DNA of 64,000 nucleotides. Origin: Actinophytocola algeriensis. Lineage in GTDB: Bacteria; Actinomycetota; Actinomycetes; Mycobacteriales; Pseudonocardiaceae. Shown piece after piece: positions 9,154-18,965 of the stretch. The position numbers were made by a program, and so were the translations under genes. The stretch covers positions 791,326 through 855,325 of the forward strand of contig NZ_JACHJQ010000003.1 of NCBI RefSeq assembly GCF_014203735.1, given 5' to 3'. The notes below the pieces were generated by a model that ran no database searches, was not told where the DNA came from, and saw only the letters and a program-made list of their open reading frames with translations. How positions within the stretch are numbered: position 1 is the first letter of the stretch; each line of letters begins with the position of its first letter.

Positions 9154-10380
9154 TCAGGACACCGAGGGCGCAGGCTCGGGTGTCGTCTTGGCAGGCAGGG
9201 TTTCCGGTGCGGGCAACCAGGCGAACGCGGCCACCGCGCACAACGACCCCGTCACCGCGAACGCCGCCCCGTACGACAGCCCGTCCGCCAGCAGGCCCGC
9301 CACGATCGGTCCCAGCACGGCACCGATGTCGGCCGTCATCTGGAACGTCGCCAGCACCGGACCGCCACGGCCCCTGGACCCGATCACGTCCGCGACCGTC
9401 GCCTGCAGCGGCGGCGACAACAGCCCGGCCCCGAGGCCCGCCACCACGGTCGCGATCAGGAACGTCGGCACGTCGGCCGTGAAACCGACCCAGATGGTGC
9501 CGCCCGCCGAGATGAGCAGCCCGAGCAGCACCGTCGGTTTGCGGCCCCACGAGTCGGCCATCCGGCCCGACACCAGCAGCATCAGCACGTTGCCCACGGC
9601 GAACACGGCCAGCGCGGTGCCCGCGAACGCACCGTCCCGCCGCAGGACCTCCTCCACGAACAGCGGCACCAGCGACACCCGCACGCCGAACACGGCCCAG
9701 CCGTTCGCGAACGACGAACCCAGCGCCGCCACGTACGCCCGGTGCCGCAGCGCCTCCCGCACCGTGAACGTCGACGACTCGGCGTCCGCCTTCGCCGCCA
9801 GGGTCGAGTTGCGCAGGAACCACCACACGATGAGTACCGCGAGCAGCAGCAACGCCGCGTACACGAGGAACGGGGCACGCAGGGAGATGGTCAGGAGGCC
9901 GCCGCCGAGCAACGGCCCGGCCACACTGCCCGTCAGGAACCCGGTGCCCCACAGCCCGGAGGCGCGGCCCCGCAGCGGCGTGGGCGTCAGCCGGATCAGC
10001 AGCGCGATCGCCGACACCGTGAACATGGTCGACCCGATCCCGCCCAGCGACCGGAACAGCAGCAGCTGCCAGTAGTTCGCGGCGAACGCGCACACACCGG
10101 TCGAGATGGCGACGATCGTGATTCCCGTCAGGTACACGCGACGTTCACCGAGCATCGAGACGAGCCGCCCGCTGGCAGGCGCGAAGATCAGCCGCGCCAC
10201 CGCGAACGCGCTGACGACCACCGACGCGGCGGTGACGCTGACGTCGAAGGACCTGGCGAACGTCGGCAGCGCCGGCGCGACCAGCCCGAACCCGGCGGCG
10301 ATGACGAAGTTGGCCGCGACGAGCACCCACACCTCGCTGGGCAGTCGCTCCTTCGGCGCGGAAACCGCCACCACCCCCAT
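9154..10380 (-). CDS. MFS transporter (drug-exporter type)
   Basis: 408 aa from the ATG at 10380, where MGVVAVSAPKERLPSEVW precedes the first helix; a further in-frame codon at 10443 would extend into the divergent promoter region. About 12 hydrophobic segments, a loop-2 motif like ASGRLVSMLGERRVYL and a loop-8 motif SGRMADSWGRKPTVLLG, typical of major facilitator proton antiporters of the DHA1/DHA2 drug-export type. Substrate unknown. Divergent from the Mce-associated-type gene at 10450, with 69 nt between them. Confidence 0.88.
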   Translation of the reverse strand: MGVVAVSAPKERLPSEVWVLVAANFVIAAGFGLVAPALPTFARSFDVSVTAASVVVSAFAVARLIFAPASGRLVSMLGERRVYLTGITIVAISTGVCAFAANYWQLLLFRSLGGIGSTMFTVSAIALLIRLTPTPLRGRASGLWGTGFLTGSVAGPLLGGGLLTISLRAPFLVYAALLLLAVLIVWWFLRNSTLAAKADAESSTFTVREALRHRAYVAALGSSFANGWAVFGVRVSLVPLFVEEVLRRDGAFAGTALAVFAVGNVLMLLVSGRMADSWGRKPTVLLGLLISAGGTIWVGFTADVPTFLIATVVAGLGAGLLSPPLQATVADVIGSRGRGGPVLATFQMTADIGAVLGPIVAGLLADGLSYGAAFAVTGSLCAVAAFAWLPAPETLPAKTTPEPAPSVS

Positions 10381-10449
10381 CAGCGTCGTCGTGACCCGAA
10401 CTGCGTCAACCGCCCAGGTCCGTGCTTCATTCCTGATATACAAGCTCGC

Positions 10450-10962
10450 ATGTCACGCTGGGGGATCAGTCGGTCGGCCGTGGTGTTGGCCGTCGTCCTT
10501 GGCACGTCGCCGATCGCTGCCGTGTCGAGCGCCGCACAGGAGGAGGACGTGGGGCCGGGCAACCGCGCCCTCATCGACGCGGCCGCCACCAGCGCGGCGA
10601 TCGACGCGGCGACCTCGATCAGCGAGGACCTGTTCTCGTACACCTACACCGACCTCGCGGCGCACGAGGCCACGTTCGGCCGCCTCACCACCGGCGCGTT
10701 CAGCAGCCGGTACGGCGAGCTGTTCTCGGCGGTCGGCACGCAGGCGACAGCACAGCAGCTGACCTTGACCAGCACGGTCGTCGAGTCGGCCGTGCAGGTG
10801 CTGAACGACGACAGCGCAGGGGTGCTCGTGTTCCTCGACCAGGAGGCCGGCAGCGCCGCCACCGGGCGGAAGACCGCGAGCACGGCGGCGTTCCGCGCCA
10901 CGATGCACCGCGTCGACGGCGAATGGAAGTTCGCCGGCATCGACCTCTACGAGGATCGATGA
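10450..10962 (+). CDS. secreted Mce-associated-type protein
   Basis: 170 aa from ATG. Signal peptide (SAVVLAVVLGTSPIAAVSSA). The body has the pattern of Mce-associated membrane proteins: FSYTYTDLAAHEATFGRLT, a TSTVVESAVQVLNDDSAGVLVFLDQ strand pair, and the terminal DGEWKFAGIDLYED. These SnoaL/NTF2-like proteins accompany Mce lipid importers in mycobacteria, but no mceA-F or yrbE genes are visible here. Its stop overlaps the next start (ATGA), so the two genes are co-translated. Confidence 0.7.
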   Translation: MSRWGISRSAVVLAVVLGTSPIAAVSSAAQEEDVGPGNRALIDAAATSAAIDAATSISEDLFSYTYTDLAAHEATFGRLTTGAFSSRYGELFSAVGTQATAQQLTLTSTVVESAVQVLNDDSAGVLVFLDQEAGSAATGRKTASTAAFRATMHRVDGEWKFAGIDLYEDR

Positions 10963-11507
10963 CCTACCCGCCGCCCAGGAAGAGCCGGGCGAACCTGTTC
11001 GCGATCATCGGTATCGCCGCGCTGCTCGTGGTCGGCGGCGTCCTGGCGATCGTCGTCGTGTCCACGAGGGAGAGCGGTACGAGCGAGCAGGCGCCGACGA
11101 CCTCGGCGGAGGCCGCCGACACCCGGTTCGCCGAGGAGCGGGACACCGCGCTGGCCGACGGCGAGGCGGCCGTCGAGGTGTTCAACACCCTCGACCACCG
11201 CGAGGTCGAGGCGGGCCTGGACCGCTGGGAGTCCGTCGCGACCGGCGAGCTGCTGACCGAGCTGCGGGACACCCGGGAGCAGAACGCCACCCGGATCGCG
11301 GACGCGAAGTCCACGTCCACCGCCGACGTGCTCGACGCGGGTCTCACCGAGCTCGACGAGCGGGCGGGCACCGCGCACCTGATCGCCGCCGTGTCCGTCG
11401 AGGTCACCGTCGACGGACAGCAGCCGACGAGGAAACAGACCCGCGTGACCGCCGACCTCGAGCGCACCGACGACGGCTGGAAGGTGAGCCGGATCGGCAC
11501 GGTGTGA
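10959..11507 (+). CDS. membrane-anchored Mce-associated-type protein
   Basis: 182 aa from the ATG at 10959 that overlaps the preceding stop. One N-terminal membrane helix (LFAIIGIAALLVVGGVLAIVVVS without a cleavage motif), a Thr/Ser/Ala spacer, then an NTF2-like domain ending in DDGWKVSRIGTV, paralogous in layout to the gene before it. Probably a pair of cell-envelope accessory proteins. Family resemblance rather than proven function. A hairpin at 11502-11538 overlaps its stop codon. Confidence 0.7.
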   Translation: MTYPPPRKSRANLFAIIGIAALLVVGGVLAIVVVSTRESGTSEQAPTTSAEAADTRFAEERDTALADGEAAVEVFNTLDHREVEAGLDRWESVATGELLTELRDTREQNATRIADAKSTSTADVLDAGLTELDERAGTAHLIAAVSVEVTVDGQQPTRKQTRVTADLERTDDGWKVSRIGTV

Positions 11508-11538
11508 AGGGGCCCGGCTCCCCGGGCCTCCTTCACAC
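11502..11538. terminator. bidirectional terminator hairpin
   Basis: GTGTGAAGG then GGCCCGG pairs with CCGGGCC and CCTTCACAC (one bulged T, loop CTCC). It lies between convergent genes ending at 11507 and 11542 and includes the stop codon of the first. Confidence 0.75.
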
Positions 11539-11541
11539 GGG

Positions 11542-13185
11542 TCAACCGACGTCCCGGCGGCGGAAGGCCGCCAGCCCGGCCGCGACCAGCGCCGCGGCCA
11601 CCACCGTCAGCCACACCAGCGGCGTGGCCGTGAACTCCGCGCCCGGCAGCTTCGGCGTGTGCGTGAACGGTGAGATGTCCATCGCCCACTGCGGCAGTTC
11701 GAAGATCGGCCCCAGCTGCCCCAGCAGCAGGAACGCCACGAGCGCGCCCCAGCCGGCCATGACGAGCCCCGGCGCGGCGCCGAACACCAGCACGGTGATC
11801 CCCGTCAGCACCCACACCGACGGCAGCTGCACCAGCGCGGCCACCACCACGCGGCCCATCGCCCCCATGTCACCGCTCGCGGCGCCGTGCGCGAACCCGC
11901 CGAACACGCCGACCGCGATCATCAGCAGGGTCGTCCCGGCGAGCGCCACGACCACGTGGCTCGCCGCCCAGCGGAACCTGCCGATCCTGGTCGCGAGGAT
12001 CGGCTCGACGCGCAGCGCGGTCTCCTCCGACCGCAGCCGCATGGCCGACGAGATCCCGAAGGCGGACACGACCACGGCGAGGATCCCCATCTCCGCCGAC
12101 AGGAACGCGTCGACGATCCCGCGCTCCCCGCCCAGCTTCATGATCATGTCGCGGGCCTGGTCGGTGTCGAGGAACTCGCCGACCTGCGACGCGATGCTGC
12201 CCAGCACCAGACCGCCGATGGCCATGCCGACCAGCCAGCCGACCACGCTGCCGCGCTGCAGCCGCACGGCCAGCGCCAGCGGGCTCGACAGCGACGGGCT
12301 CGCCGTCGCCCTGCCCGGCTTCTGCGCGAGCAGGCCCGCGCCGTGGTCGCGCCGGGCGGCCAGCGCGTACGCCCCGGCGGCCACCAGCACGGCGAACGCG
12401 ACGAGGTACATCAGCACCCACCAGCGGTCCCCGGCGAACGGCCGCACCTGCTGCGCCCAGCCGATCGGCGACACCCACGACAGCCAGGTCGACGTGTCGG
12501 TGCCGGTCGCGTCACCCGCCGCCCGCAGCAGGTAGGCCGCCGCGAGCACGGCCGCCGCGAGGCCGCGTGCGGTCCGCGCACTCTCGGTGACCTGCGCGGC
12601 CAGCGCACCGACCGCGGCGAACGCGATCCCGGCACCGGCCCAGGACAGCCCGAACGCGAGCGCACCCGCCGCCGGCAGGCCCGTGCCCATGAGGCTGAGC
12701 CCGGTCAGCAGCGCCAGCACCAGCGAGGTGCCGGTGGCCAGCAGCAGCGCGGCGGTCAGCGACGCGTACCGGCCGACCACGGCCGCGCCCAGCAGCTCCA
12801 GGCGGCCCGCTTCCTCTTCGGCGCGGGTGTGCCGCACCACCGTGAAGATCGCGACCAGTGCGACCAGCGCGGCCCCCATCGCGCCGAGCTTGATCAGCGA
12901 CACGGCGCCGAGCGAGGTCGGGTCGAACACCCGGCCGTACAGGGCGAGCGTGGCGGGGGTGTCGTTGACCGCGTTCGCGGCCCGCACCCGCGACTCGAGC
13001 GTGGTGTAGAGGTCCTGCGACGCCGACGACGAGCTGGCCGCCATGATCACGAACAGCAGGATCCAGATGCTCGCGACGATCCGGTCCCGGCGCAGCGCGA
13101 GCCGCAGCAGCGTGCCCGTGCCGGCGAACCCTTCGTGCTGCCGGGTCGCGGGCGCGGTGACGGGTGGGGCAAGGGTCGCGGTCAC
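11542..13185 (-). CDS. ABC-2 exporter permease (TnrB3/COG3559-like)
   Basis: 547 aa from the GTG at 13185, whose first four bases overlap the stop of the ATPase gene (GTGA). About 12 hydrophobic segments arranged in two halves, beginning with the conserved [16 protein letters not shown] entry of COG3559 'polyketide antibiotic exporter' permeases. Works with the ATPase encoded immediately upstream to export a lipophilic or antibiotic-like substrate, or for self-protection. Substrate cannot be read from the sequence. Confidence 0.88.
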   Translation of the reverse strand: MTATLAPPVTAPATRQHEGFAGTGTLLRLALRRDRIVASIWILLFVIMAASSSSASQDLYTTLESRVRAANAVNDTPATLALYGRVFDPTSLGAVSLIKLGAMGAALVALVAIFTVVRHTRAEEEAGRLELLGAAVVGRYASLTAALLLATGTSLVLALLTGLSLMGTGLPAAGALAFGLSWAGAGIAFAAVGALAAQVTESARTARGLAAAVLAAAYLLRAAGDATGTDTSTWLSWVSPIGWAQQVRPFAGDRWWVLMYLVAFAVLVAAGAYALAARRDHGAGLLAQKPGRATASPSLSSPLALAVRLQRGSVVGWLVGMAIGGLVLGSIASQVGEFLDTDQARDMIMKLGGERGIVDAFLSAEMGILAVVVSAFGISSAMRLRSEETALRVEPILATRIGRFRWAASHVVVALAGTTLLMIAVGVFGGFAHGAASGDMGAMGRVVVAALVQLPSVWVLTGITVLVFGAAPGLVMAGWGALVAFLLLGQLGPIFELPQWAMDISPFTHTPKLPGAEFTATPLVWLTVVAAALVAAGLAAFRRRDVG

Positions 13186-14132
13186 TTCGCCACCCCTGTG
13201 TTGTTCTGGTCGCTCCGCGCTCCCCCGTGCCTGCCGTTCTCGGCGGCCATGTCCGCCTCGTAGTGGCGGAGGAACAGCTCCTCCAGCGTCGGCGGCTGAC
13301 TGGTCAGGCTGCGCACGCCGACCGAGGTCAACCGCTTGAGGACGCTGTCCAGCTCCTTGGTGTCCACGTCGAACCTCACCTGCGAGCCGTCGACCTTGAG
13401 GTCGTGCACGCCGGGGTGGTCGGCGATGCCGTTCGGGGCGGCCGCCAGTTCCGCGGCGATCGACGTGCGGGTGAGGTGGCGCAGCTCGGACAGCGTGCCG
13501 GTCTCGACCGTGCGCCCCAGCCGGATGATGCTCACCCGGTCGCACAGCGACTCGACCTCGGCGAGGATGTGGCTCGACAGCAGCACGGTGCGGCCGCGCT
13601 CGCGCTCCTCGGTGACGCAGTCCTGGAAGACGGCCTCCATCAGCGGGTCCAGCCCCGAGGTCGGCTCGTCGAGGATCAGCAGCTCCACGTTCGACGCGAG
13701 CGCCGCGACCAGGGCGACCTTCTGCCGGTTGCCCTTCGAGTAGGTCCGGCCCTTCTTGGTCGGGTCCAGGTCGAAGCGCTCGAGCAGGTCGGCCCTGCGC
13801 CGCGTGTCGAGGCCGCCGCGCAGGCGGCCCAGCAGGTCGATGACCTCACCGCCGGACAGGTTCGGCCACAGCGACACGTCACCCGGCACGTAGGCCAGGC
13901 GGCGGTGCAGGGAGGTGGCGTCCGCCCACGGGTCCCCGCCGAGCAGGCGGGTCTCGCCCGCGTCGGCACGGAGCAGGCCCAGCAGCACCCGGATGGTGGT
14001 GGACTTGCCTGACCCGTTGGGGCCGAGGAAGCCGTGTACCTCCCCGGTGCGCACCGTCAGATCGAGTCCGTCGAGCGCGCGCGTCCGGCCGAAGGTCTTG
14101 ACCAGACCGGACACGGAAATTGCGGTTGTCAT
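13182..14132 (-). CDS. ABC exporter ATP-binding protein
   Basis: 316 aa from ATG. Walker [11 protein letters not shown]-loop region, signature LSGGEV, Walker [15 protein letters not shown], and a switch His in [13 protein letters not shown]; the C-terminal ~90 residues form the DUF4162-like tail seen in drug-export ATPases. First gene of a two-gene operon with the permease. Divergent from the MarR/GbsR-like gene, with a perfect palindrome between them that probably binds that regulator. Confidence 0.93.
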   Translation of the reverse strand: MTTAISVSGLVKTFGRTRALDGLDLTVRTGEVHGFLGPNGSGKSTTIRVLLGLLRADAGETRLLGGDPWADATSLHRRLAYVPGDVSLWPNLSGGEVIDLLGRLRGGLDTRRRADLLERFDLDPTKKGRTYSKGNRQKVALVAALASNVELLILDEPTSGLDPLMEAVFQDCVTEERERGRTVLLSSHILAEVESLCDRVSIIRLGRTVETGTLSELRHLTRTSIAAELAAAPNGIADHPGVHDLKVDGSQVRFDVDTKELDSVLKRLTSVGVRSLTSQPPTLEELFLRHYEADMAAENGRHGGARSDQNNTGVAK

Positions 14133-14151
14133 GCTTCGGACCGTAGTGTTG

Positions 14152-14169
14152 CTTCACAAAGTTGTGAAG
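14152..14169. promoter_or_regulatory. operator palindrome between exporter and MarR/GbsR-like gene
   Basis: CTTCACAA-AG-TTGTGAAG, a perfect 8+8 inverted repeat. On the minus strand a TTCACA-17-TACGGT promoter-like pair for the exporter would place the -35 element inside the palindrome, as expected for repression by the divergently encoded regulator. Confidence 0.6.
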
Positions 14170-14216
14170 TTAAGAAAACGTATAAACTGATGGCGATCAC
14201 ACGGCCGGAGGAGAAG

Positions 14217-14711
14217 ATGCAGAACGTGACCAGTGCTCCCGAGGACCAGCCCAGCGACGTCGACCGGTTCGTCGAACGGTTCGCCCTGTTGCTGGCCGAC
14301 GCCGGTCTCGGGCGCATGCCGTCACGGGTCTTCGGCGCGCTGCTCGTGACCGACGACGGCAAGCTGACCGCGGGCGCGCTGGCCGACAACCTCCGGGTGA
14401 GCCCGGCCGCCATCTCGGGCGCTGTGCGTTACCTCGTGCAGGTCGGCCTGATCGTGCGCCGCCGCGACCCGGGCGAGCGGCGCGATCACTACGAGGTCAC
14501 CGAGGACCTCTGGTACGAGGCGTTCGCCAACCGGGACACGCAGATGAAGACGTGGGCCGAGGTCATGGCCGAGGGCGTGGCCGCGGTCGGCCACGACACG
14601 AATGCGGGCCGGCGGCTGGAGACCAGCCGCCAGTTCTTCGAGTTCCTCCGGGAGCAGATGCCGGAACTGATGCGGAAATGGCGGGAGTACCAGCAGGCCC
14701 CGCCCAGGTAG
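14217..14711 (+). CDS. MarR/GbsR-like transcriptional regulator
   Basis: 164 aa from the ATG at 14217, chosen because GGAGGAG lies just upstream; an in-frame ATG at 14190 has no such signal. Winged helix: LTAGALADNLRVSPAAISGAVRYLVQVGLIVRRRDPGERRDHYEV covers recognition helix and wing. Similar proteins (GbsR/MarR-type) control adjacent ABC exporters. Ends 1 nt before the next gene's start, so possibly co-transcribed with the DUF885 gene. Confidence 0.87.
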   Translation: MQNVTSAPEDQPSDVDRFVERFALLLADAGLGRMPSRVFGALLVTDDGKLTAGALADNLRVSPAAISGAVRYLVQVGLIVRRRDPGERRDHYEVTEDLWYEAFANRDTQMKTWAEVMAEGVAAVGHDTNAGRRLETSRQFFEFLREQMPELMRKWREYQQAPPR

Positions 14712-14712
14712 C

Positions 14713-16371
14713 GTGGCCGCCGTGACGAACACCGTGCCGCAGCTCGCTGACGAGCTCCTCCAGTTGGTCTTCCGCGCCGACCCGATGTACGCCTCCATCC
14801 TGGGCGTCCCCGGCCACGGCCGTGAGCTGGCCGACCGGTCCGCCGCCGCCCAGGACGACCTCCGTGTGCGGATCGAGGACGTCGCCGCCAGGACCACCGC
14901 CGTCGACCCGGCAGGCCTGTCCGTCGACGACGCCGTGACCAGGGCGATGGTCATCCACCACGCCGGCCAGATGATCGACGAGATCGACTCGCGCCAGATC
15001 GAGTTCACGATCAGCGACCTGTTCATCGCGCCGGCGGCCGAGCTGATCATGACGCTGCCGATGGTGCCGCTGAACGACGACGAGGCCCGCGACGACTACC
15101 TCGCGCGGCTGCGCGCGGTGCCCGCGTACCTCGAGTCCGTGGCCGCGCGGCACCGCGAGGGCGTGGCCGCCGGACGCGTGCCGGTCGAGCGGCTGGTCCG
15201 CAACGCGATCGCGCACCTGGACCGCTACCTCGCCGCGCCGGAGACCGACCCGCTCGCGCGCCAGGAGGTGCCGGAGGCGTTCGCGGCCGCGCGCGAGGAG
15301 GTGCTCGCGACGGTCGTGCGCCCGGCGTTCGCCGCGTACAAGCAGGCGCTGGCCGACGAGTTCCTGCAGCACGGCAGGCCGGACGACAAGGTCGGCGTGT
15401 GCCACCTGCCCGGCGGCGACGAGCTGTACCGCACGCTCGCCCGCGTGCACACGACCACCGACCGCACGCCAGACGACCTGCACCAGACCGGTCTCGACAT
15501 CATCGAGCGGCTCACCGAGGAGTACGCCGAGGTCGGTGAGCGGGTGTTCGGCACCCGCGACCGCACGGAGATCTTCGCGCGCATGACCACCGACCCGGCC
15601 ATGCGCTGGCGCGACGCGGACGAGCTGCTGGCCTCGGCCCAGGAGGCCGTCTCCCGCGCGGAGGCCGCGGTGCCCGGCTGGTTCGGGCGCCTCGCGTCGC
15701 AGCAGTGCAAGATCGAAGCGGTCCCGGCGGCCGACGCACCCGGTGCGCCCGCCGCGTTCTACCTGTGGCCGTCGATGGACGGGCAGCGGCCGGGCATCTA
15801 CTTCGCGAACACCCACAAGGCCGAGGAACGCGACCGGTTCGTGTCCGAGGTGATGGCGTTCCACGAGGCCGTGCCGGGGCACCACTTCCAGATCCAGCTC
15901 GCGCAGGAGCTGACCCACCTGCCGATGTTCCGCCGCGTGGTCAACCCGAACGCGTACGCCGAGGGCTGGGGCCTGTACACCGAGCGGCTGGCCGAGGAGA
16001 TGGGCCTGTACTCGTCGGACACCTACCGGCTCGGCATGCTCGCCATGGACTCGATGCGCGCCGGCCGGCTCGTCGTCGACACCGGTATGCACGCCCTTGG
16101 CTGGAGCCGTCAGCAGGCCGTGGACTTCCTGCGGGAGAACACCCCGATGTCCGGCCTCGACATCGCCAACGAGATCGACCGGTACATCGCGTACCCGGGG
16201 CAGGCGCTGTCGTACATGGTGGGGCGCCTGGAGATCCAGCGCCTGCGCGGTGTCGCGGAGGAGGCGCTCGGCGACCGGTTCGACATCCGCGCGTTCCACG
16301 ACGTGGTGCTCGGCAACGGTTCGCTGCCGCTGGCGGTGCTGGCCGACGTGGTGACGGCCTGGGCGGTGTGA
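14713..16371 (+). CDS. DUF885 family metallohydrolase
   Basis: 552 aa from the GTG at 14713 (another GTG lies three codons in). The key motif [11 protein letters not shown] (residues ~383-393) resembles an HExxH-type zinc site, and [13 protein letters not shown] and [15 protein letters not shown] are conserved in this family. DUF885 proteins are predicted metallo-carboxypeptidases; no signal peptide is present, so it should be cytoplasmic. Substrate unknown. It follows the regulator without a gap. Confidence 0.9.
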   Translation: MAAVTNTVPQLADELLQLVFRADPMYASILGVPGHGRELADRSAAAQDDLRVRIEDVAARTTAVDPAGLSVDDAVTRAMVIHHAGQMIDEIDSRQIEFTISDLFIAPAAELIMTLPMVPLNDDEARDDYLARLRAVPAYLESVAARHREGVAAGRVPVERLVRNAIAHLDRYLAAPETDPLARQEVPEAFAAAREEVLATVVRPAFAAYKQALADEFLQHGRPDDKVGVCHLPGGDELYRTLARVHTTTDRTPDDLHQTGLDIIERLTEEYAEVGERVFGTRDRTEIFARMTTDPAMRWRDADELLASAQEAVSRAEAAVPGWFGRLASQQCKIEAVPAADAPGAPAAFYLWPSMDGQRPGIYFANTHKAEERDRFVSEVMAFHEAVPGHHFQIQLAQELTHLPMFRRVVNPNAYAEGWGLYTERLAEEMGLYSSDTYRLGMLAMDSMRAGRLVVDTGMHALGWSRQQAVDFLRENTPMSGLDIANEIDRYIAYPGQALSYMVGRLEIQRLRGVAEEALGDRFDIRAFHDVVLGNGSLPLAVLADVVTAWAV

Positions 16372-16386
16372 CGCCATGAAGGCGCC

Positions 16387-16411
16387 CTTCGGGATGTCGA
16401 GCGTCCCGAAG
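16387..16411. terminator. bidirectional terminator hairpin
   Basis: CTTCGGGA pairs with TCCCGAAG around a 9-nt loop; each arm is embedded in a copy of GAAGGCGCCCTTC (16378-16390, 16408-16420). It separates the convergent genes ending at 16371 and 16419. Confidence 0.75.
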
Positions 16412-16418
16412 GCGCCCT

Positions 16419-17438
16419 TCAGCCCGCGCTGACCGTCTTCAGGATCTCCTGCGTCACCGAGCCGTCCAGCGGCTTCGGGTCGTCGGGGCCACCGTCCAGG
16501 TCGTTCACCACGACCAGCATGGCGACACCGTTGGGCTGGCCCTCCGACTCGAGCAGCACGCCCACGATCCCGACCTCGCCCGCCGTCGCCTGGCAGTCGG
16601 GCTTGGTGGTGTTCGGCGTGACCGTCGCGGTCAGCGTCATCGCGGTCTTGTCCCCGACGGCGACCTCGGTCGGCGCGGGCGCGTCCACCTTGGCGTCGGC
16701 ACCGTAGTAGGTCGTCGCGAACGACTTGGCGAAGTCGCTCACCGTGGCCGCGAGGTCGAGGTCCTTGCCGTTCTTGCCCTGCACGTCACCGCTCGCGGCG
16801 AACGTGCGGACGTAGCTGGCGCCGCCGCAGTCGTACACGCCGTAGTCGGCGTCCCCGGTGAAGTCCACGTCCAGGCCGCTCGCGCGGGTGGCCGGGGACT
16901 CCTTCCACTCCGGTGGCACCTGGTAGGTCAGCCCGGCGTCTGCGGTGTTGTCGATGGTGATCCAGTCGTCGTGCGTGCCGCCCGTGGTGGGTGGCGGCTC
17001 CTCGGACGACGACGTGGACTCCTTCGACGACGGCCCGGGGTCCTCCTTCGAGGTGCTCGTCGGCTGTGGCTCCGCGGTCTGGGTGTCCTTGCGGTTCACC
17101 AGCACGATGGCCACGACCGCGCCGATGATGATCACGATGGCCACGAGGCTCAGGATCATCGGCAGCTTGGACCGCTTCGGCGGTGGTGGTGGCGGGTAGC
17201 CCTGCGCCGGGAACCCGCCCGTCGGCGGGTAGCCCTGGGCCGGGAAGCCGCCGGTCTGGTAGCCGGGCTGCTGGTACTGGGCGTAGGGGTCGGCCTGGGC
17301 GTACGGATCGTTGTACGGGTCGGAGCCGTACTGGTTCACGTACGGGTCGGTGCCGTACTTGTTCGTCCCCGGATCGGGTCCGAATGACTGGGGGTTCCAG
17401 CCGCCCTGACCACCGTCATTCCCTTGCCATCCGGTCAC
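16419..17438 (-). CDS. Pro/Tyr/Gly-rich single-TM protein with extracellular domain
   Basis: 339 aa from the GTG at 17438 (no strong ribosome-binding site; start uncertain). The cytoplasmic N-terminus is rich in Gln/Gly/Tyr/Pro with repeats such as TGGFPAQGYPP, then a Lys-bounded membrane helix (LPMILSLVAIVIIIGAVVAIVLV), an acidic Ser/Thr linker, and a ~190-residue extracellular domain containing two Cys that could form a disulfide. The layout is common among actinobacterial envelope proteins. No function assigned. Confidence 0.8.
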   Translation of the reverse strand: MTGWQGNDGGQGGWNPQSFGPDPGTNKYGTDPYVNQYGSDPYNDPYAQADPYAQYQQPGYQTGGFPAQGYPPTGGFPAQGYPPPPPPKRSKLPMILSLVAIVIIIGAVVAIVLVNRKDTQTAEPQPTSTSKEDPGPSSKESTSSSEEPPPTTGGTHDDWITIDNTADAGLTYQVPPEWKESPATRASGLDVDFTGDADYGVYDCGGASYVRTFAASGDVQGKNGKDLDLAATVSDFAKSFATTYYGADAKVDAPAPTEVAVGDKTAMTLTATVTPNTTKPDCQATAGEVGIVGVLLESEGQPNGVAMLVVVNDLDGGPDDPKPLDGSVTQEILKTVSAG

Positions 17439-17551
17439 AGCCAGGACGATAGCCGGAACACCGTGTGCTCGGGCAGATATCCCGCCGAAACAATCCGCTG
17501 CCGGAAGTCGCGAAAGTATGCCCCGGCACAAGGTATAGCCACCCCCCGTAG

Positions 17552-17579
17552 TTGGGGAATTACAACCCCTGAGTAGAGT
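17552..17579 (+). promoter_or_regulatory. candidate sigma-A-type promoter for the thioester surface protein
   Basis: TTGGGG (17552-17557), 16-nt spacer, TAGAGT (17574-17579), about 80 nt upstream of the ATG at 17662. Fits a weak housekeeping promoter; the local AT content is higher than in the flanking genes. Confidence 0.35.
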
Positions 17580-17661
17580 GCGCCCTCGCCTGATCGACTC
17601 TCCTGTCACCGAGATGGGTGAGAGGCCTGAGCCAAGTGTCGTTCGGACGAGAAGGAGTGTC

Positions 17662-18867
17662 ATGGCCAGTCGGTTGAAGTACGCGCGCGCCGGAGCCGCG
17701 GTCGCGGGCGCCTCAGTTGCGTTGATGATGACGGCGGCCATCCCGGCCGGCGCCGAATCCGCCACGGGCAAGGTGGACCCGGAGAACTACGTCCACGGCC
17801 ACCACGTCAACGTGGGTGGCGAGAACACGGACATCAACGCGAGCCTGATCAGCTTCAAGCTCACCGACGGCACAGAGCTTCAGATGTACTGCGTCGAGAT
17901 CGAGACGCCCATCGACAACAAGCACCAGATGACCGAGCGGCCGTGGGACCAGTACCCGAACGAGGACTCCCCGTTCCACGAGAACCGCGACAAGATCAAC
18001 TGGGTGCTGCACAACGGCTTCCCGGTGGTCGACGCCGAGCAGCTCACCGAGGTCCTCACCGAGCAGGGCGCGACGCTCAAGAACGGGATCGACGAGAAGG
18101 AGGCCATCTCCGCGACGCAGGCCGCGGTGTGGCACTTCAGCGACGGCACCGACCTCGACCGGGACACCCCGCTGCCGAAGGGCCCGTTCGACTCCAAGGC
18201 GGACGTGCTCGCGCTGTACGACTACCTGACCGGTGACGCGAACGTCGGTATCGGCGACCAGCCGACCCCGGCCCTCCAGGTCGCGCCGAACGACCTGTCC
18301 GGCGTGGCGGGCTCCCGCGTTGGCCCGTTCACCGTGAACACCACCGGTGACATCGAGAAGCTGACGACGAACCTGCCGGAGGGCGTCAAGGTCACCGACG
18401 TCGACGGCGTCGAGTTCACCGCCGAGAAGATCAAGAACGGCGCGCAGCTGTACCTGGACGTGCCCGCGGGCACCGCGCCGGGCGACGGCACGTTCGAGCT
18501 GACCGCGACGGCGGGCGTCGACACCGGCCGCCTGTTCGTCGGCGAGCAGTACGGAAAGACGAAGAAGACGCAGTCGCTGATCGTGGCGACCTCCGAGAAG
18601 AGCGAGATCGTCGCGGCCGCGGGTGGCAAGTGGACCGAGGCGCCCACGACGCCGCCGAGCTCGACGACCGAGGTGCCGCCGTCGACCACGGAGGCCGCGC
18701 CGACGACCGAGACCACCTCGGACACCCCGGCCCCGCAGCCGAAGAACGCCAGCGACGACCTGGCCGAGACCGGCGCGTCGATCTTCGCGCCGATCATGAT
18801 CGGTGTGGTGCTCGTCGGTGCCGGCATCGGCGCCCTGCTGTTCCAGCGTCACCGCAAGCGCGCCTGA
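17662..18867 (+). CDS. LAETG-anchored thioester-domain surface protein
   Basis: 401 aa from the ATG at 17662 with GAAGGAG upstream. Signal peptide to about residue 33 (AAIPAGAES). The N-terminal domain has the Cys (LQMYCVEIETP) and Gln (ATQAAVWHFSDG) of the Cys-Gln thioester domain family, in which an internal bond forms covalent attachments to targets. Then an Ig-like region (~205-320), a Thr/Pro/Ser linker, LAETG sortase motif, membrane helix and QRHRKRA tail. It is thus a wall-anchored adhesin-like protein, substrate of an actinobacterial class E sortase not encoded nearby. No cognate binding partner visible. Confidence 0.88.
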   Translation: MASRLKYARAGAAVAGASVALMMTAAIPAGAESATGKVDPENYVHGHHVNVGGENTDINASLISFKLTDGTELQMYCVEIETPIDNKHQMTERPWDQYPNEDSPFHENRDKINWVLHNGFPVVDAEQLTEVLTEQGATLKNGIDEKEAISATQAAVWHFSDGTDLDRDTPLPKGPFDSKADVLALYDYLTGDANVGIGDQPTPALQVAPNDLSGVAGSRVGPFTVNTTGDIEKLTTNLPEGVKVTDVDGVEFTAEKIKNGAQLYLDVPAGTAPGDGTFELTATAGVDTGRLFVGEQYGKTKKTQSLIVATSEKSEIVAAAGGKWTEAPTTPPSSTTEVPPSTTEAAPTTETTSDTPAPQPKNASDDLAETGASIFAPIMIGVVLVGAGIGALLFQRHRKRA

Positions 18868-18889
18868 TCCGCGCGACGTAGGGTCCTCG

Positions 18890-18923
18890 GTTGGTGGCCG
18901 CTTTTGTGGAAGCGGCCACCAAC
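18890..18923 (+). terminator. terminator hairpin
   Basis: A perfect 14-bp stem (GTTGGTGGCCGCTT with AAGCGGCCACCAAC, 6-nt loop) 23 nt after the surface-protein stop. Confidence 0.8.
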
Positions 18924-18965
18924 AGCCGTATAGGTTGGACCGAGTGCGTGGAAGGAGGGCCAGTC

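Noticed and set aside
17439-17661. Possible riboswitch in the leader of the thioester protein
   Set aside because: The region lacks the conserved cores of c-di-AMP, cobalamin, SAM or other riboswitches I can recognise; only a promoter-like pair stands out.
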